Below are positions 9,131 to 20,597 of a stretch of 64,000 nucleotides of DNA, piece by piece. Below the pieces are notes generated by a model. The model ran no database searches. It was not told where the DNA came from and worked only from the letters and a program-made list of their open reading frames with translations. A program made the translations under genes and the position numbers. The DNA comes from Paroedura picta (Eukaryota > Chordata > Lepidosauria > Squamata > Gekkonidae): positions 96,033,213-96,097,212 of the forward strand of contig NC_135373.1 of the NCBI RefSeq assembly GCF_049243985.1, given 5' to 3'. Numbering within the stretch: position 1 is the first letter of the stretch; each line of letters starts with the position of its first letter.

Positions 9131-10948
9131 ACATACTTGAATATTTTCATTTACATTAAAGGTGGATCTATATATCCGGTAAGGTGGACCTTGATAGGAT
9201 CATACTTTGATCAGGTAAACTGCATGCATGTGTGACTGTGATGAGACACATCACAGTCAAGAGTTTTGTTGCAGTCTTACTTGGAAACAGGAAATAATGG
9301 GTGTGGGAATTTCCTAGTCACCAGTTAATGCTGCAGTCCTGCCAACTTTGACACAGTGAAATTGCTAGATTGCCGAAAAGATCTTTTGAGCTTCAAAATG
9401 AAGCATATGTTGTCTTTTGTAGGTAAAGCATATTTCATTCTGTGGTTACAATATGAAATACATTTTACAAGAAATGTGAGTTTGAACAGTATTTGGATGG
9501 CTGTATTCCTGCCGTCGGTGATGGGTTTAATTGTTTGGGCTGTAGATACATTTCAATACATGCAAATGCATAATTTCAGCAGCATCCTTGACGGTAATGC
9601 AACTCTGGTGCTAAATTCTGTTGAGTTGCCATAGAATGACCACCCAGTGTCCCTCAAAACCACTGTTGTAACATATAGGTCACACCTGCTTGCAGTATGA
9701 TTTGGTTAAGGTACTTTTGGCTTATTTGCAGCTGTTTTGGTGGCACAGAGACAGAATAAAAAGACACTTTTAAACTGCTTTACTGCACATAGTGCCTTAA
9801 ACTGATTATAAAAAAGAGCCAGAACCAAACCTCCCTCGCTATACAGTCAGTCATTCACAACATTGTTATAGCGAATTTAGAAGGTAACAAGATACTGACA
9901 ATTTTGAGTTCTCCAAACCCTGTGACTCTGGCAAACATGCAAATTTAGTTCTTAGGGCAGTTTCCCCAAGTAAAGGAACACTAATAATACAAATACACTT
10001 TTTATAGCTTGCCTCATCACAAGTTTGAAGCTGCAGCACACCTTGTTAGAGGTCTGACCATAAAAACTACTGAGTAGAAAATAATGAACTACCTATTCAG
10101 CATGTCGTTCACACACTAGATATTCCTATGGTTATGTCAGCAGGAAAGACACAGTACCATAGAAGGCTGACATTTCACAGACCTATACGAGAGCTTGTCC
10201 CTGTAAATAGGCTGTCTGAAGTTAACTTAGAACATTCTAGCTAAATATTAAAATATTTATCAGGGAGTAGCTGTGCTTTGTGGATGCACTTTCTCCTTAT
10301 GACTGTTAATGTGTTGCCATAGTCAGCATGATACAAGACACCCATGCAGAAGTATTTAACCTGTGCTGATGCTTCCATCCTATGAAAAGCTGTACCTAGC
10401 ATATGGAGCAGGATCCCTGGAAGCTCATATTTTGGGTTTTGTTTTTTAAAACATTTTTCTTAAACTGAATGAGGCTCCTACTAGTGTAAGAAAATATTTG
10501 AGTAAGTTGTGTATGTGCTCTTGCTAGGTAAAATGAGAAATGTTGTGATGTAGAGAACGGGTTCCCTGTTCACTATTTCACACATTGTTGAGTATTGCAG
10601 GTTGAGTCCACAAGCCTTGACTTGAAGGTCCTCTGCCATTCCCACTATACACATTCTGCCATTTGGGACTGTGGTGGGTGTGGTGAAGGAGCTTATGCTT
10701 TGCACCAGCACTATTTTCCTGAGCTAACAGTTATCCAACAGGCGAGAGTTTCGCCACTGCAATTATCTGGAACTTTTCCAGTTTGGGGGAAAAATATGGT
10801 TGGGGTAGGGTGGGAGGAACTGAAGCCTGACCTGACCCTAATTATGCACCACATGCATAGAAATTGAGGAAAACCTACAACTCCTGGACAATTATGCAGG
10901 TGGAAACCCCAGACACATCCTGTGTACTCTGTAATGTATGACTCAGTT
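9131..10948. other. intergenic, CYREN to TMEM140
   Basis: The stretch is AT-rich. Open frames such as the 92-codon one at 9356-9634 lack any family match, splice context or conservation that I can recognise. I see no mobile element with clear ends. Confidence 0.4.
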
Positions 10949-10956
10949 CTTTAAAT

Positions 10957-11284
10957 CAGGGGTCCTCAATCCCTGGTCCACGGCCCGGTACCGGGCCGCC
11001 AGCGGCCGCGCCTTCCTCCCCCCCCGCAGCGAGGGGGGAAGAAGCAGGCACGGCCGCCGGCACGCCAGCGACGCAAACACGCACGCGCATGTGTGTTTGC
11101 GCCCCCTGCTGGCGAAAACGCGCACGTGCGGCAGTGCTGCACATGCACGTTAGCGCCACCTAGTGGCGGAAACGCGCATGCGCGACAACTGCGCATGCGT
11201 GTTTGCGAGCAGCGGCGGCCGGGCCGCCGGCTCCCTCCAACCCTCGCAGGTGGTCCCCGACTACTAGAAGGTTGGGGACCGCTG
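10957..11284 (+). mobile_element. GC-rich hAT MITE (second copy)
   Basis: The ends are CAGGGGTCCTCAATCC on the left and GGTTGGGGACCGCTG on the right. The 8-bp duplication is CTTTAAAT (10949-10956, 11285-11292). The interior is CpG-rich with repeated GCGCATGCGC-type dyads. It is the same family as 4942-5374 and shares the CTTTAAA target. It would be miscalled as a CpG island by composition alone. Confidence 0.92.
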
Positions 11285-11424
11285 CTTTAAATTATTGACC
11301 AAACATGCAACCAGCCTTGTAAAGATTATGGCTACCCCAAAATGCTTCAGAAATGTTTCCACCTGAAATCTATTCTGCTTCTAAAAAACTAAACACATCA
11401 TACCAGGTAATGATGAACAAGTCT

Positions 11425-12927
11425 TTTATTTGAACATTTTTGTCGGAATAACGGAACATTTTTGTTTTGTATTGGCACAAATAGGTGAAAAAGTGACTAG
11501 GCCACTTACATCTGATGATGAAATCTATTGCTTTGTTTCAAATTGTTAAGAACCAAGGAAAAGAAAATTGTCCTTTATGTATTAATATAGTTAATCATCA
11601 GCATATAGATAAATCAAGGAGGTAGCATTATCAGTTATGACAGCAAAATCAGCTGTATGCCTGGAACAGATTATTTTTAAATGGAAGTGTTAACAATCAG
11701 TCATAACCAGTTCCTCATGGTCCTGTCCATGATTGCATCTTGTCACCTTACTTCTTGAACATCTTTTTCAGATTGTAATGGGGCTCCTTTGCCTACCCTG
11801 ATTTGGGATCTTTTCCTAGTCCCAAATTCCATTTGCTGTACGGCAGGAATAAACAGAAATACTAACCATTTTCCCTTTAAAATGTTGATCAGACATCCTG
11901 AACTGAAAGTCACAACAAAATCAGTGTACCAAACTGCCACTCATTGTAGCACTATTTTTGGTTTTAAAAATCAGAATGACAACTTAAAACAGTATGAATT
12001 ATGGCAATGGCTTGTGACGTACGGAAGTAATAGAATACTGTGCTGCTTAACCTATAGTTTCAACCTTTCTAAATTAACTCAGCAATGTTAGTTTTGCTTC
12101 CAGCAGAAGACACACCTGCAGTCTCTTTGTAGCAGCTGAAAAGGTGGCTCCTGCAATTTGTCACCTTCCCCACACTCCATCACAAACAAGACAAGAACAT
12201 GCCAAGGGAGTGGGGGGGGGGGGGGGTAGTGATCTCAAGTAAAAATAGCTGCCTTTTGTTGGCTTCTCTAGTAAAAGCTTGCCATCTTTTGGTGACTCCT
12301 GAAAGTGCAGGGACTGAATATTTCCAAGAAAATGCCATGGTGGTTACCTGTTGTTAATTTTAAAAGATTGTGCTCATATCATTTTCTGTGGTGGTGTATT
12401 TCCTCTGTCCCATTTACAGCCCAACCAGAAGAGCAGACAGGTCATGCTCTGGAGCAAGCCCTGATGTGCTCATCATATACAACAGCAACTCCTCACACTC
12501 AGCCCATTTCAGACACAGAAGGGCACCTGCTTATCCTGCCCATGTTATCTACTGTGCCAAGCAGAGGACTGTGCAGCCCAGTTTGTTTCCTCCCACTGCT
12601 ACTTACAAGGCAGCTGTGCATCCTTCCAAAGCCCATTGTGATAGGGCGGGTGGAAGAAATGATTACTACGTAATTTTTACACTGATAGTCTTTGCAGATG
12701 GCTATGTCCCTGTGCAAAATGTGTCTAAGTGCTGGCTTCTGCTTCAAAGGAGCTGCTTTAGAAAAGCCAAGTGTCAAAGTAATTATCCTGCAGGATTACA
12801 AATGCCCACAGCAACACAACATTAACCTGACTCAGTAGAATATGGACTGACATGCAGGTGTTGTTCAAAAGGCACTTTTAACATGTATTGCCTGACAGTA
12901 ATGCATAAACTTAGAACTTAAACATAC
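11425..12927 (-). other. TMEM140: probable TMEM140 3'UTR
   Basis: On the minus strand the first AATAAA I find after the TMEM140 stop is at 11425-11430 (TTTATT on the plus strand), which implies a 3'UTR of about 1.5 kb. Several frames on the plus strand (12305-12825) are open without known homology. A G run lies at about 12211-12224. Confidence 0.4.
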
Positions 12928-13548
12928 TCATGGGACACTCTTGACAGGAAAGAACTCTCCTGGAGGAAGTGCATCTTTGGGCCGTGCCAGGTACATGCCA
13001 ATAATAACCATGTGGAGTAGGAGCAAGGCCTGAGCCCCAGCCAAGGCTGCAGGACCTGCTCCAAGCTCAGAGATCTGAACCCACCTCTGAGTCTGGAAGA
13101 GAAACAAACTGAGGCCAGCAGGCAAGCTCAGAACACAAACAGCCAACAGAGTACAGGCTAGTTTCCATCCATCTTTGTCTTTCAAGCACAGGGCCTGCAA
13201 GATAGTAGTGGCAACATAGAGGCACAATACTGGTGTGGAATAGACACAGATCCTGGACAAGACCAGGGCCACTTTGTTGATGCCCATCTTTTCCAAGTCA
13301 TTGAACAGAAGGCAGTCCAGTTTTTCTGCTTCCTCGTTCCACAGGCAGAAGTTGTAGAAACCAATTCTCTTGGTCGGAAGGCTGACAATATTTCCACCTT
13401 CCCAAATGAGAGCATAAAACAGCAAAGCAATGTAACCAGTCACCAGGAAGATTGTACTGAAATAAAACAGATAGAGACAGTATCTCTCCCACCACAGCCC
13501 GATGCTGGAACTAGTGAAGGCTTTCTGAACTCCCATCTGGATTGTCAT
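12928..13548 (-). CDS. TMEM140: TMEM140, single coding exon
   Basis: The 206-codon frame starts with ATG at 13548 (MTIQMGVQKAF). The open frame begins four codons earlier at a GTG inside the exon. Strong matches to TMEM140 are YALIWEGGN, the block RIGFYNFCLWNEE, and the four-helix pattern: hydrophobic segments at about residues 24-46, 105-130, 136-158 and 172-197. Human TMEM140 is 185 residues, also in one coding exon. A splice acceptor TTTATCCTAG lies just upstream (about 13566 on the minus strand), so the 5'UTR comes from a distant exon. The cellular role is poorly known. The human gene is reported as interferon-responsive. Confidence 0.95.
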   Translation of the reverse strand: MTIQMGVQKAFTSSSIGLWWERYCLYLFYFSTIFLVTGYIALLFYALIWEGGNIVSLPTKRIGFYNFCLWNEEAEKLDCLLFNDLEKMGINKVALVLSRICVYSTPVLCLYVATTILQALCLKDKDGWKLACTLLAVCVLSLPAGLSLFLFQTQRWVQISELGAGPAALAGAQALLLLHMVIIGMYLARPKDALPPGEFFPVKSVP

Positions 13549-13870
13549 CTTGAAATTCACCTGCTAGGATAAAGAGAAGACCAATTTCAGGTATATTCCA
13601 AAACATCTGAATCAAATTGGCAAGACAGCTATTCTCAGACAGCTTTGCTTAGAGAAACTAAGTGGGCATAGTTGTTCAACACAAAACAGATAGATGTATT
13701 AGCAAGGAGCATATCCATCCATTTATCCACAGAAATAAATAATGCAATAGAGAGTGCTTTGCCACTAAAGTAGGGGTGGTGGTGGGTATTTTTTGAAACT
13801 GATCTTAAAATTGGCAAAAAAAAAATGGTGAGATCAACAGGAGTGGAGAGTTAGCTTAACCTCATTGATA

Positions 13871-14306
13871 TCACAACCCAGACCCTAATATGATAACTGG
13901 TAGGCGCCGGAGCCGCGACTGACTCCCACCCCTCCCCAATGCCTTCCCTTCCCCCTCCACTGCCACCCCGGCTCCGGCCACCACGCCAACGCCCAGCCCT
14001 CGCCGGCCCCTGGGGGGGCCATGCCCTGCCCCGTTCCAGGCCCATCTGGCCCCCCTTGACCCGCATCGCCGCGCTGATCCCTGCTGCGAATTGCCTCGCG
14101 TGCCCCAACACTGCACAGGTTGCCAGGAGAGCCGCCCCTGGTTGCAACGCCTGCCCCATGACTTTGTCTCTCCCTTCCAGCGCTGGCCCGTCTCCCACCA
14201 TCTCCCCAACGTATCCACCTCACCCCATCCTTGCACCCATAGCCTCTCTGCGTGCAATGCCCCCAGCCTCCACCTGCCCATTTTTACAAATGGGCTTTAT
14301 TACTAG
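13871..14306 (+). mobile_element. non-autonomous Helitron-like element
   Basis: The right end has a perfect 7-bp hairpin, CCCATTT-TTAC-AAATGGG (14277-14294), followed after CTTTATTA by CTAG and then a host T. The left end starts TCACAACCC after a host A. TC at the start, a hairpin plus CTAG at the end and insertion between A and T are the Helitron signature. The interior is GC-rich and non-coding. It lies in the TMEM140 5' intron. The left end is less certain than the right. Confidence 0.7.
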
Positions 14307-14307
14307 T

Positions 14308-15357
14308 AAACATAATAAAACATAAGTAACAATTCAGCAGCATTTAGGTCACAGCAGCCTCCACATTATTCACTGCCCATAAATCTCCCGACTAGATCTC
14401 TCTCTGTAGGATGTGTTTGTAGAGGAGGGCCATATAGATTAACCCACCACAGATACCGGAGATTACAAAGTCCTAAAATAGCATTTAGATTGGTAGACTC
14501 ATACCTTCAATGGAAGATTCTTTTGCTGAAGGTCCAAAGCTGGTTTCAAAGTGATGGCCCACTTTCTTCTTAGTGCATCTGCTTCCTTTGCACTACCACT
14601 TTCTTGGCTTTAACGCCAGGTTAAGGGTACCTGACTGGGAGGGGGTGGAATTAACACTCTAAATCAAGTTTCACTGTGCAGGAGACATTCACCCACCCTA
14701 TACTGTAAGTTAAAAAATTGAGATAACATGTTGACACAGGCTTCCCAAAAGGCAATGGTTCCATAACTGAGTAAATGCATAACATTACACCTATCTTACC
14801 CAGTTCTCAGTAATAAAGCTCCAAGTAATAATACTCAATAACAAAGCTCCATGTAAAGATAGTGCAAATACAAAATGCTGATAAAAAAGAAGGCATTTCT
14901 TGTGAACAGTGCTGAACAAGGCTGTAGATATTGCACTGTCATTGTGATGTAACCATTATTTGAAACTGGATTTTGCTGGGTGGCAAAGACAAAGGAGAGT
15001 TATAGCACAGCAGCAGTGTGCTATCCAACAATGAACGGACTCAGCCCTACATGGCTGTGAAAGGCTGTTTCCTGGAGTAGATGAACCATGGTTTATATTT
15101 GTGTTCTGCAGGGTCCCTTTGACTTGCTCTACCATACTAGCATTTTAAACCAGGATTCAGAGAGCAGACAGAGCACATTGGAAGGAACACCGCTACCAGT
15201 TGTAATATCTAAGCTGAGCTTTTGTTTGCTCTTCCTGTCTTCAGGACTGGCGGGCCCAAGATATATCTAATTATTATTTGTTTTATTTATATTGTGTTGA
15301 TTTCGAAACAAAGTTTTAAGCCACTCTGGAAGGAAAAGTGAGGAATAATATTCTAAA
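14308..15357. other. TMEM140 upstream intron, no feature
   Basis: I see only AT-rich sequence, with an L2/CR1-like tail trace near 15270-15335. No exon or complete element is supported. Confidence 0.4.
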
Positions 15358-15359
15358 TA

Positions 15360-15585
15360 CCGTATTTGCCGGCGTATAAGACGACTGGACGTATAAGATG
15401 ACCCCCCACCCCAACATTGCCACTCAAAATATAGAGTTTGTTACATTACATTACAGTACTATGGGCCACTATGGGCAGCTATGTCTATCCCAACTGAAGT
15501 GCACCCGGCGTATAGGACGACCCCCCCCCACTTGGAGGCATGTTTTTCAGGGGGAAAAAGTAGTCTTATATGGCAGCAAACACTG
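15360..15585 (+). mobile_element. mariner-type MITE
   Basis: The left end CCGTATTTGCCGGCG and the inverted right end CAGTGTTTGCTGCC are imperfect terminal repeats extending about 26 bp. Both are flanked by TA (15358-15359, 15586-15587), the Tc1/mariner target. Internal GTATAAGACGAC and GTATAGGACGAC repeats fit a MITE family common in fish and reptiles. Confidence 0.75.
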
Positions 15586-15587
15586 TA

Positions 15588-16773
15588 TTTACATTTTCCA
15601 GTAGTTTTGAAACCCTGGGAGAAAAACAGTTTTGTTTTTAATGTTATGTGGAGAAAGACAGAGGCAAATAAGCAAAAGGAAACCTAGAAAACAGGTGATA
15701 AAGGTAGGGCAAAGTGGTTCATAGAAGCATTAAGAGGCCCAGAAGAGAAAGGGGGGGGATTTCGCAGGTTAGGAAGTAGAGGTTCAGGCAAAGAAAAAGA
15801 AGCCAGGGTAAGATGTAATCCAGTGGGAACTGAGGAAGGGAGAAGCAGCATTTCTGAAATCCAAAGAAAGTATGCATGGTGCCCTATCCAAACCACCCAG
15901 ACTCAGCTATTCTTGTTTTCAAGCTGTTAAGCTCTGCCCAAAGGAGGAAAGAACTCAAATTGTGAGAAGGACTTATGGAAAAGGAATCTCTGAAACCTGA
16001 CAAGGCTATTAAAGGGACAGGCTGTACCCTTTAAGAAAGCTCTGCTCTGTGTGCTGCTATTATATTTATCCCAGTAGATAGGCACACTAATCTTTTCACC
16101 AGAAGTGCAGGGCCTTTTTGGTGGTAGCATTGTGAAGTTTTTCTAGGTTCACTGAATTCAAGATGAAACCAGTTTGCCACACAGGAAATGTAGGTAGGTT
16201 TGCTTACCTAAAAACCTTTTGAAGTCTTGAAAATAAAAATCATTGTGAACCTGAGATCAATTTTGCTTCATGCTCTACTACTTCTACTATGTATTACTGC
16301 TGCATTTATTTACAACTGCTGGGATCTGTGTTTACATCAGCTTATTGCATTCTTGAAGTTTAAAAAGCTCATACTGATAGTATAATACTTTGCACTGGTT
16401 TACCAATACTTATCCATATTTTTACGAATCATTCCACCCCTTTCTTTCTGTGAAAAGTGGACCATATTTGGAAACACATCAGGCTTTAAAGTATGCATCT
16501 TCTATGATCTGCCGTGTGGAAATTCTTAAATGTGGTCGTGTTTTCCCTTTAAATTATACACATTCATTCTGTGTCTGTTACCAGACTAAATTCCCCCCCC
16601 AATCTTCTGAAGTGTTTGTGTGGGCGCATGTCTGGGCACATACAAACCTCTAGAATTAAAAACATTGGGGACCCTGGAACACAAACACAACCTCCCCTGA
16701 CCCCCCCTCATCACATAATGGGGGGGGCTACAAATACATGAAAATGTTTTTAAAAACCTCAAACAGGAAATAA
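15588..16773. other. TMEM140 upstream intron, no feature
   Basis: I find no exon or recognisable element. Short C and G runs lie near 16593 and 16702-16729. Confidence 0.4.
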
Positions 16774-16980
16774 ACGCAACAAAAATAGAGTCCAATAGCA
16801 CCCTTAAGGTCAACAGAGATTTATTCAAGGCATGACCTTTCGAGCGCAGGCACTCTTCCTCAGATATGCACTCGAAAGCTCATGCCCTGAATAAATCTTT
16901 GTTGGTCTTAAAGGTGCCATTGGACACTATTTTTGTTGTGCTACTTCAGACCACCATGGCTACCCACTTGAATCTAAGAA
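16774..16980 (+). repeat. two-armed fold-back repeat
   Basis: The left arm (about 16776-16841, AACAAAAATAGAGTCCAATA onward) and right arm (about 16873-16942) are inverted copies around a core rich in CTCTTCCTCAGATATGCACT. A unique right flank reads CAGACCACCATGGCTACCCA. Single-arm copies occur at five other places in this window. The class is unclear. Similar palindromic repeats are common in reptiles. Confidence 0.7.
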
Positions 16981-17048
16981 ATAAGCATTTGAATCTGAAA
17001 TCCATGAAGAAAAGACAAAGGCTATAAATCTCTATCCATTCCAAAGTA

Positions 17049-17190
17049 GGGCTGCCAGAATAAATTCGAGAAACTCTTGGAGATTTGGGGATGGAGCCCC
17101 CGTGGGGACAATGCCACAGAGCCCACCCTCCAAAACATCCATGTACTCCAGGAAAACTGATCCCGGGGGATTCCCTGGAGGCTTGCCTCG
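17049..17190 (+). mobile_element. TA-flanked TIR element, partial (GGGTTGCCAG family)
   Basis: The left end TA|GGGCTGCCAGAATAAATT and the body phrase CTTGGAGATTTGGGGATGG match a TIR family whose whole copies are at 27911 and 43450. The right end is not recognisable and the element grades into the CpG island. Confidence 0.5.
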
Positions 17191-17209
17191 CTCCTCCCCA
17201 GTAGTGTGA

Positions 17210-17864
17210 GCTCAGACTCGGTCGGCGCCCGGTTGACTTGTCGCTTATTCCGTTAGGGACGCGCCTGGTTTGTCGGGCGAGAACTCCCTCCGCAATGAGC
17301 CCCGCAGGATCCGCTCTGGCGACCAAGCGCTGGGCTGCCGCCGGGAACTTCAGCCGGTGGGCGAGGGTCGCTTCGGAGGCCTGAAGGAAAGGGCTGGGCG
17401 TGGGGGTCGCCCAACATAGCCTGGCGACCTGTTGCTCCTAACTGAGTTTTGTGTCGTGCTGTTGAGCCCAGCCAAACGGGAGGGCGGCAGAACGATCCTT
17501 GCACGAGGAGACGGAGCAAAATCTGCTCTTGCCCGGGCCCCGTGAAAGCCCCACACCAGCCCTGCTGGGAACTGCTGAGGCAGCAGGAACTCCGAGCGCG
17601 CGCGAAGACAAGCGCCGGGGCCAGCCGCGGAGCCCCCACCCGCTCGCCCTGCCCCTGCCAAGGCGATAAGGGCAGCGCACGAGTGCCCAGGCCGGAGCTT
17701 TACCTGCTGCCTAGCTCCGGCGGCGCCCGCGCTCTGCAGCCGTCTGGTTTCCTCGAGCTCTTCGGCCCCTCGGTGGGAAGGCTGTGGCGGCCGGTCACGC
17801 GCCCTCCTCCCGGGCCACGCCTCCCCGCCGGATGCCCCTTTCGTTTTCGCTTTCCCTTTCCTCC

Positions 17865-17896
<32 letters not shown>

Positions 17897-18000
17897 CAGC
17901 CCGCTCTCGAGACACATGACTGAGCCGGAGAGGGGGACTTTCCTGCCTCACCTGCGGGCCAGCGGGGCCTTTCTGCGCGCTTTAAATAGAGCCCTAGTTC
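17210..18000 (-). promoter_or_regulatory. TMEM140: CpG island, probable TMEM140 promoter and 5' exon
   Basis: The stretch is strongly CpG-rich. On the minus strand a TATA-type TATTTAAA lies at 17981-17988, and GC boxes lie just upstream (GGGCGGGGC on the plus strand near 18045). Good minus-strand donors follow: GCAG|GTGAGG at 17949 and GCAG|GTAAAG at 17704. A transcript starting near 17955 and spliced from 17704 to the TMEM140 acceptor at about 13566 would give a non-coding first exon that includes the CGG repeat. The long open frames on both strands are GC artefacts. No RNA evidence is available. Confidence 0.6.
17865..17896 (+). repeat. (CCG)n trinucleotide repeat
   Basis: Ten to eleven uninterrupted CCG units lie within the CpG island (CGG on the TMEM140 strand). 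If the promoter call is right they fall in the 5'UTR. Confidence 0.95.
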
Positions 18001-18004
18001 TTGT

Positions 18005-18192
18005 CGAGTTGCCAACTCTGGGTCGGGGCGTCCCCAGATTGTGAGGGCGGGGCTTGGGGCGTGGGGTGTCATGCCGTAACGCCTATCCTTCAAAGCAGCC
18101 TTTGTCCCAGGGAGAATTGGTCTCTGTCGTTTGGAGATCACTTGCAATTGAAGATGATCTCTAGGCCTCATCTGGAGTTCGGCGGCCCTATT
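18005..18192 (+). mobile_element. TIR element (GGGTTGCCAG family), diverged copy
   Basis: It begins AGTTGCCAACTCTGGG and ends GAGTTCGGCGGCCCTA. It contains the family phrases GAGGGCGGGGCTTGGGGCG and GGAGATCACTTGCAATTG. It adjoins the TMEM140 CpG island and supplies a GC box about 60 bp upstream of the minus-strand TATA. Confidence 0.6.
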
Positions 18193-18199
18193 TTGTACA

Positions 18200-19035
18200 G
18201 TTACTTCCTTATGGATGTTTTATTGCCTCTGAATTCGCAGCAGCCATGTAAGCAGAACGGAATGCTGGCTTGTGTGTGCTGCAGCCTTCGACGCTCAAGG
18301 GTGGTTGTTTCACTTCCCTAATCAGGTTTTCAGGAACTAGTCAGGACTCGTGCATTGTTTTCCAGCGGCATCTGAGGAAGGGGTTGAAAGGGTACATTTC
18401 TCTCACACCATGATCATCAACAATGACTGGAACAAGTCGCTGCTTGTCACATGCTCGCGAATGGCATAGAAACTGCTAGAAAATAACCGGCAGCAAAAAT
18501 GAAGCAGAAGAATGGACTGCACTTGAGTATATGTACAAAAATAGGAGTAGGGAACGTGATGCTTCCCCAGGGCTGACTCGCTGTGACTGGCTGATAAGCC
18601 TCTCAGTGTCTGGCAAGCTATTTGTTTACTTTAACTTGGAGCTTAGATGTGAAATAATTCTTACATGGTTATATTGGGGAATGATATGATACTGCTGCCC
18701 AGGTTTGTAGAATAACCAGTATCACCTGGAGAGATTGTGCTGGTCCTAGTCTAAAGCTACCTGGTGATTCCAAACTCTTAATTGTAGCTTATTTATCACA
18801 TTTTATGTCCATCCAGGGTCATCCCCCCCCACTCCCCAGTTCATTACGTTACAGCGCCCTTCTGCCATTTTATTGCACATTCCTCTGCACAGCTTGTATT
18901 AGAGCTGTTTTGATAATTTACTATTAACAATATAGATCCATTTCAACAAGGGCATCACACTAACAAAACAAGAACAAGTCACACTACAAAGCTGCTATGG
19001 GAGAGGTTTAATAACATGCACAAAAAATGAAAGCT
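18200..19035. other. intergenic, no clear feature
   Basis: No exon is supported between the TMEM140 promoter and the AGBL3 3' end here. A C run lies near 18822-18830. Confidence 0.4.
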
Positions 19036-19039
19036 GAAT

Positions 19040-19277
19040 GTTTTTTTGTATCCAGCTTTTTCCTACCTGAAGGAGTCTTAAAGTGGCTTACAATCACCTA
19101 CCCTACCTCTCTCCACAATGGCCATCTAGTGAGGTCAATAAGGCTGAGAGAGCTCTGAGAGAACTGTAACTGGCTCCAGGTCACCCAGCTGGCTCCACGT
19201 GTAGGAGTGAGGAATCAAACTCAGTTCTCCAGATTAGAGGCTGCCACTCTTAACCACTACACCAAGCTAGCTCTCTG
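19040..19277 (-). repeat. MIR-like tRNA-headed SINE with L2-type tail
   Basis: On the minus strand it reads AGCTAGCTTGGTGTAGTGGT (A-box region), then the B-box-like GAGTTTGATTCC, then CAGCTGGGTGACCTGGAGCC and the tail GTAAGCCACTTTAAGACTCC. It is diverged from the better copy at 21185-21465. Confidence 0.8.
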
Positions 19278-19279
19278 GT

Positions 19280-20590
19280 AACACAACAGTGCACAATACA
19301 ACTGTCTGCCAAGACACTGCCTTGATGTCTCCCATAGTAAATCAGTCCTATGAGAGCCACCTTTGCACGAAACCATCAGAAGAAATTTTATTTTATTTTC
19401 TTAAATTCCCCCAATTGGATCAGGGAAACTGAAATGGACATGTCTGTCCAGTTTGGCACTAGAGAGATCTTTTAGAAGCTCTTAGCTTTCCATCAGATTA
19501 GTTAAGATGGCTTCCATGGAAGCCTAAGGGCTGAAACTGTGGTGTCCCTGAAGGTCCCCATTGTGTACTCTCAAAAGAGTTTATCATGGGCCTATTATTG
19601 TTTTCATGTTTTCCTGGACAGAATTAATAGATGAAAGAATACACTCTTGGTGGGGTGGGCATTGGTGTATCATCATCACTATAATCACTAAGCATTATGA
19701 AGTTGAAGTTGTGTCCTGACAACTCACTCCCTGCCTGAATGCCCCTCTCTGGGGGTGTGCTGCCATTAGGGAGAGAGCACTCTTCTAATGAGGGCCAGTC
19801 ATGGGGTGTATCTGTCTTCTTCCTGATGCTTGCTGAGTGGAAGATGTACTGTCCTCCCTAAAAGGTCCTGCTGTTGGTAAGTTGCCCCATCCTCAGCCAC
19901 TTCCTACCCTCCATATCCCCCTGGCAAGGAAGGGAAACCACCTGCTTCCTTTGGCTCCTGTGGTGGTCTCAGATTTCAGCTCTCTGCTGGAAGAAAACAG
20001 ACGAGCTGCCAGGAAAGCAGAGAAAAATCAGTATTTCAAAAACAGAGTGCCAAGGGGCAGACAGAATGCAAAGAATGTCTTAATTCAGTCCAGTGAGTCA
20101 AGGGTTCATTCAGGCAATCCAAGGGCATCAGCGGAAGAAGCAGTTCCCAGCCTCAATATAGGTTGTCAGCAGACTCTCAGTCCTCACTCTGTGATGACTC
20201 AGTTTTCTGCAGTCAGCAACAGTCTTGCTAACATGGTGTGGTGCCTTTTAGACTGGAGCTCTCTTCCAGCACATTGCTTAATTGGCTCAGGGAGCTGGAG
20301 GTTGGGTAGAGGAATGAGAAACGTCTGAACAGCTGTGGCATCTAAGCCCTGATTTGTATGCAGCTCCATTCCGTCCTGCTGGTCAGAGCTCTCTGTTGAA
20401 CATCTGGCTGGGCTAAGCTCTCATCCAACTGAGGTTTGGGTGAAACTGGAAGCTCCTGGCAGGACTTTTTCTCCAAGGAGTCCTTCCTATCAGGACCACA
20501 ACACCTCCCCATGGCTCTGCAGCTGGCCATCAGACCACTTTTTGCTTTCTTCCCCTCTCCCTGTACTCAGAGGGGCTGGGGGGGATCCAG
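19280..20590. other. intergenic, no supported gene
   Basis: An open frame of 163 codons at 19837-20328 has no domain, splice context or homology that I can see and is not called. The sequence is otherwise unremarkable. Confidence 0.35.
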
Positions 20591-20597
20591 CAGTTTT

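Noticed and set aside
9356-9634. 92-codon hydrophobic plus-strand frame
   Set aside because: It lies after the CYREN polyA signal, in AT-rich DNA where hydrophobic frames are common, and has no homology or splice support.
12305-12825. Two overlapping plus-strand frames of 122 and 151 codons
   Set aside because: They lie opposite the probable TMEM140 3'UTR, share the same bases in different frames and match nothing I know.
17350-18171. 273-codon minus-strand open frame with a poly-Ala run
   Set aside because: It spans the CpG island, the CCG repeat and a TIR element. The Ala run is the repeat read in frame. No domain is recognisable.
19837-20328. 163-codon plus-strand open frame
   Set aside because: No conserved motif, splice context or promoter. 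The composition is not convincingly coding.
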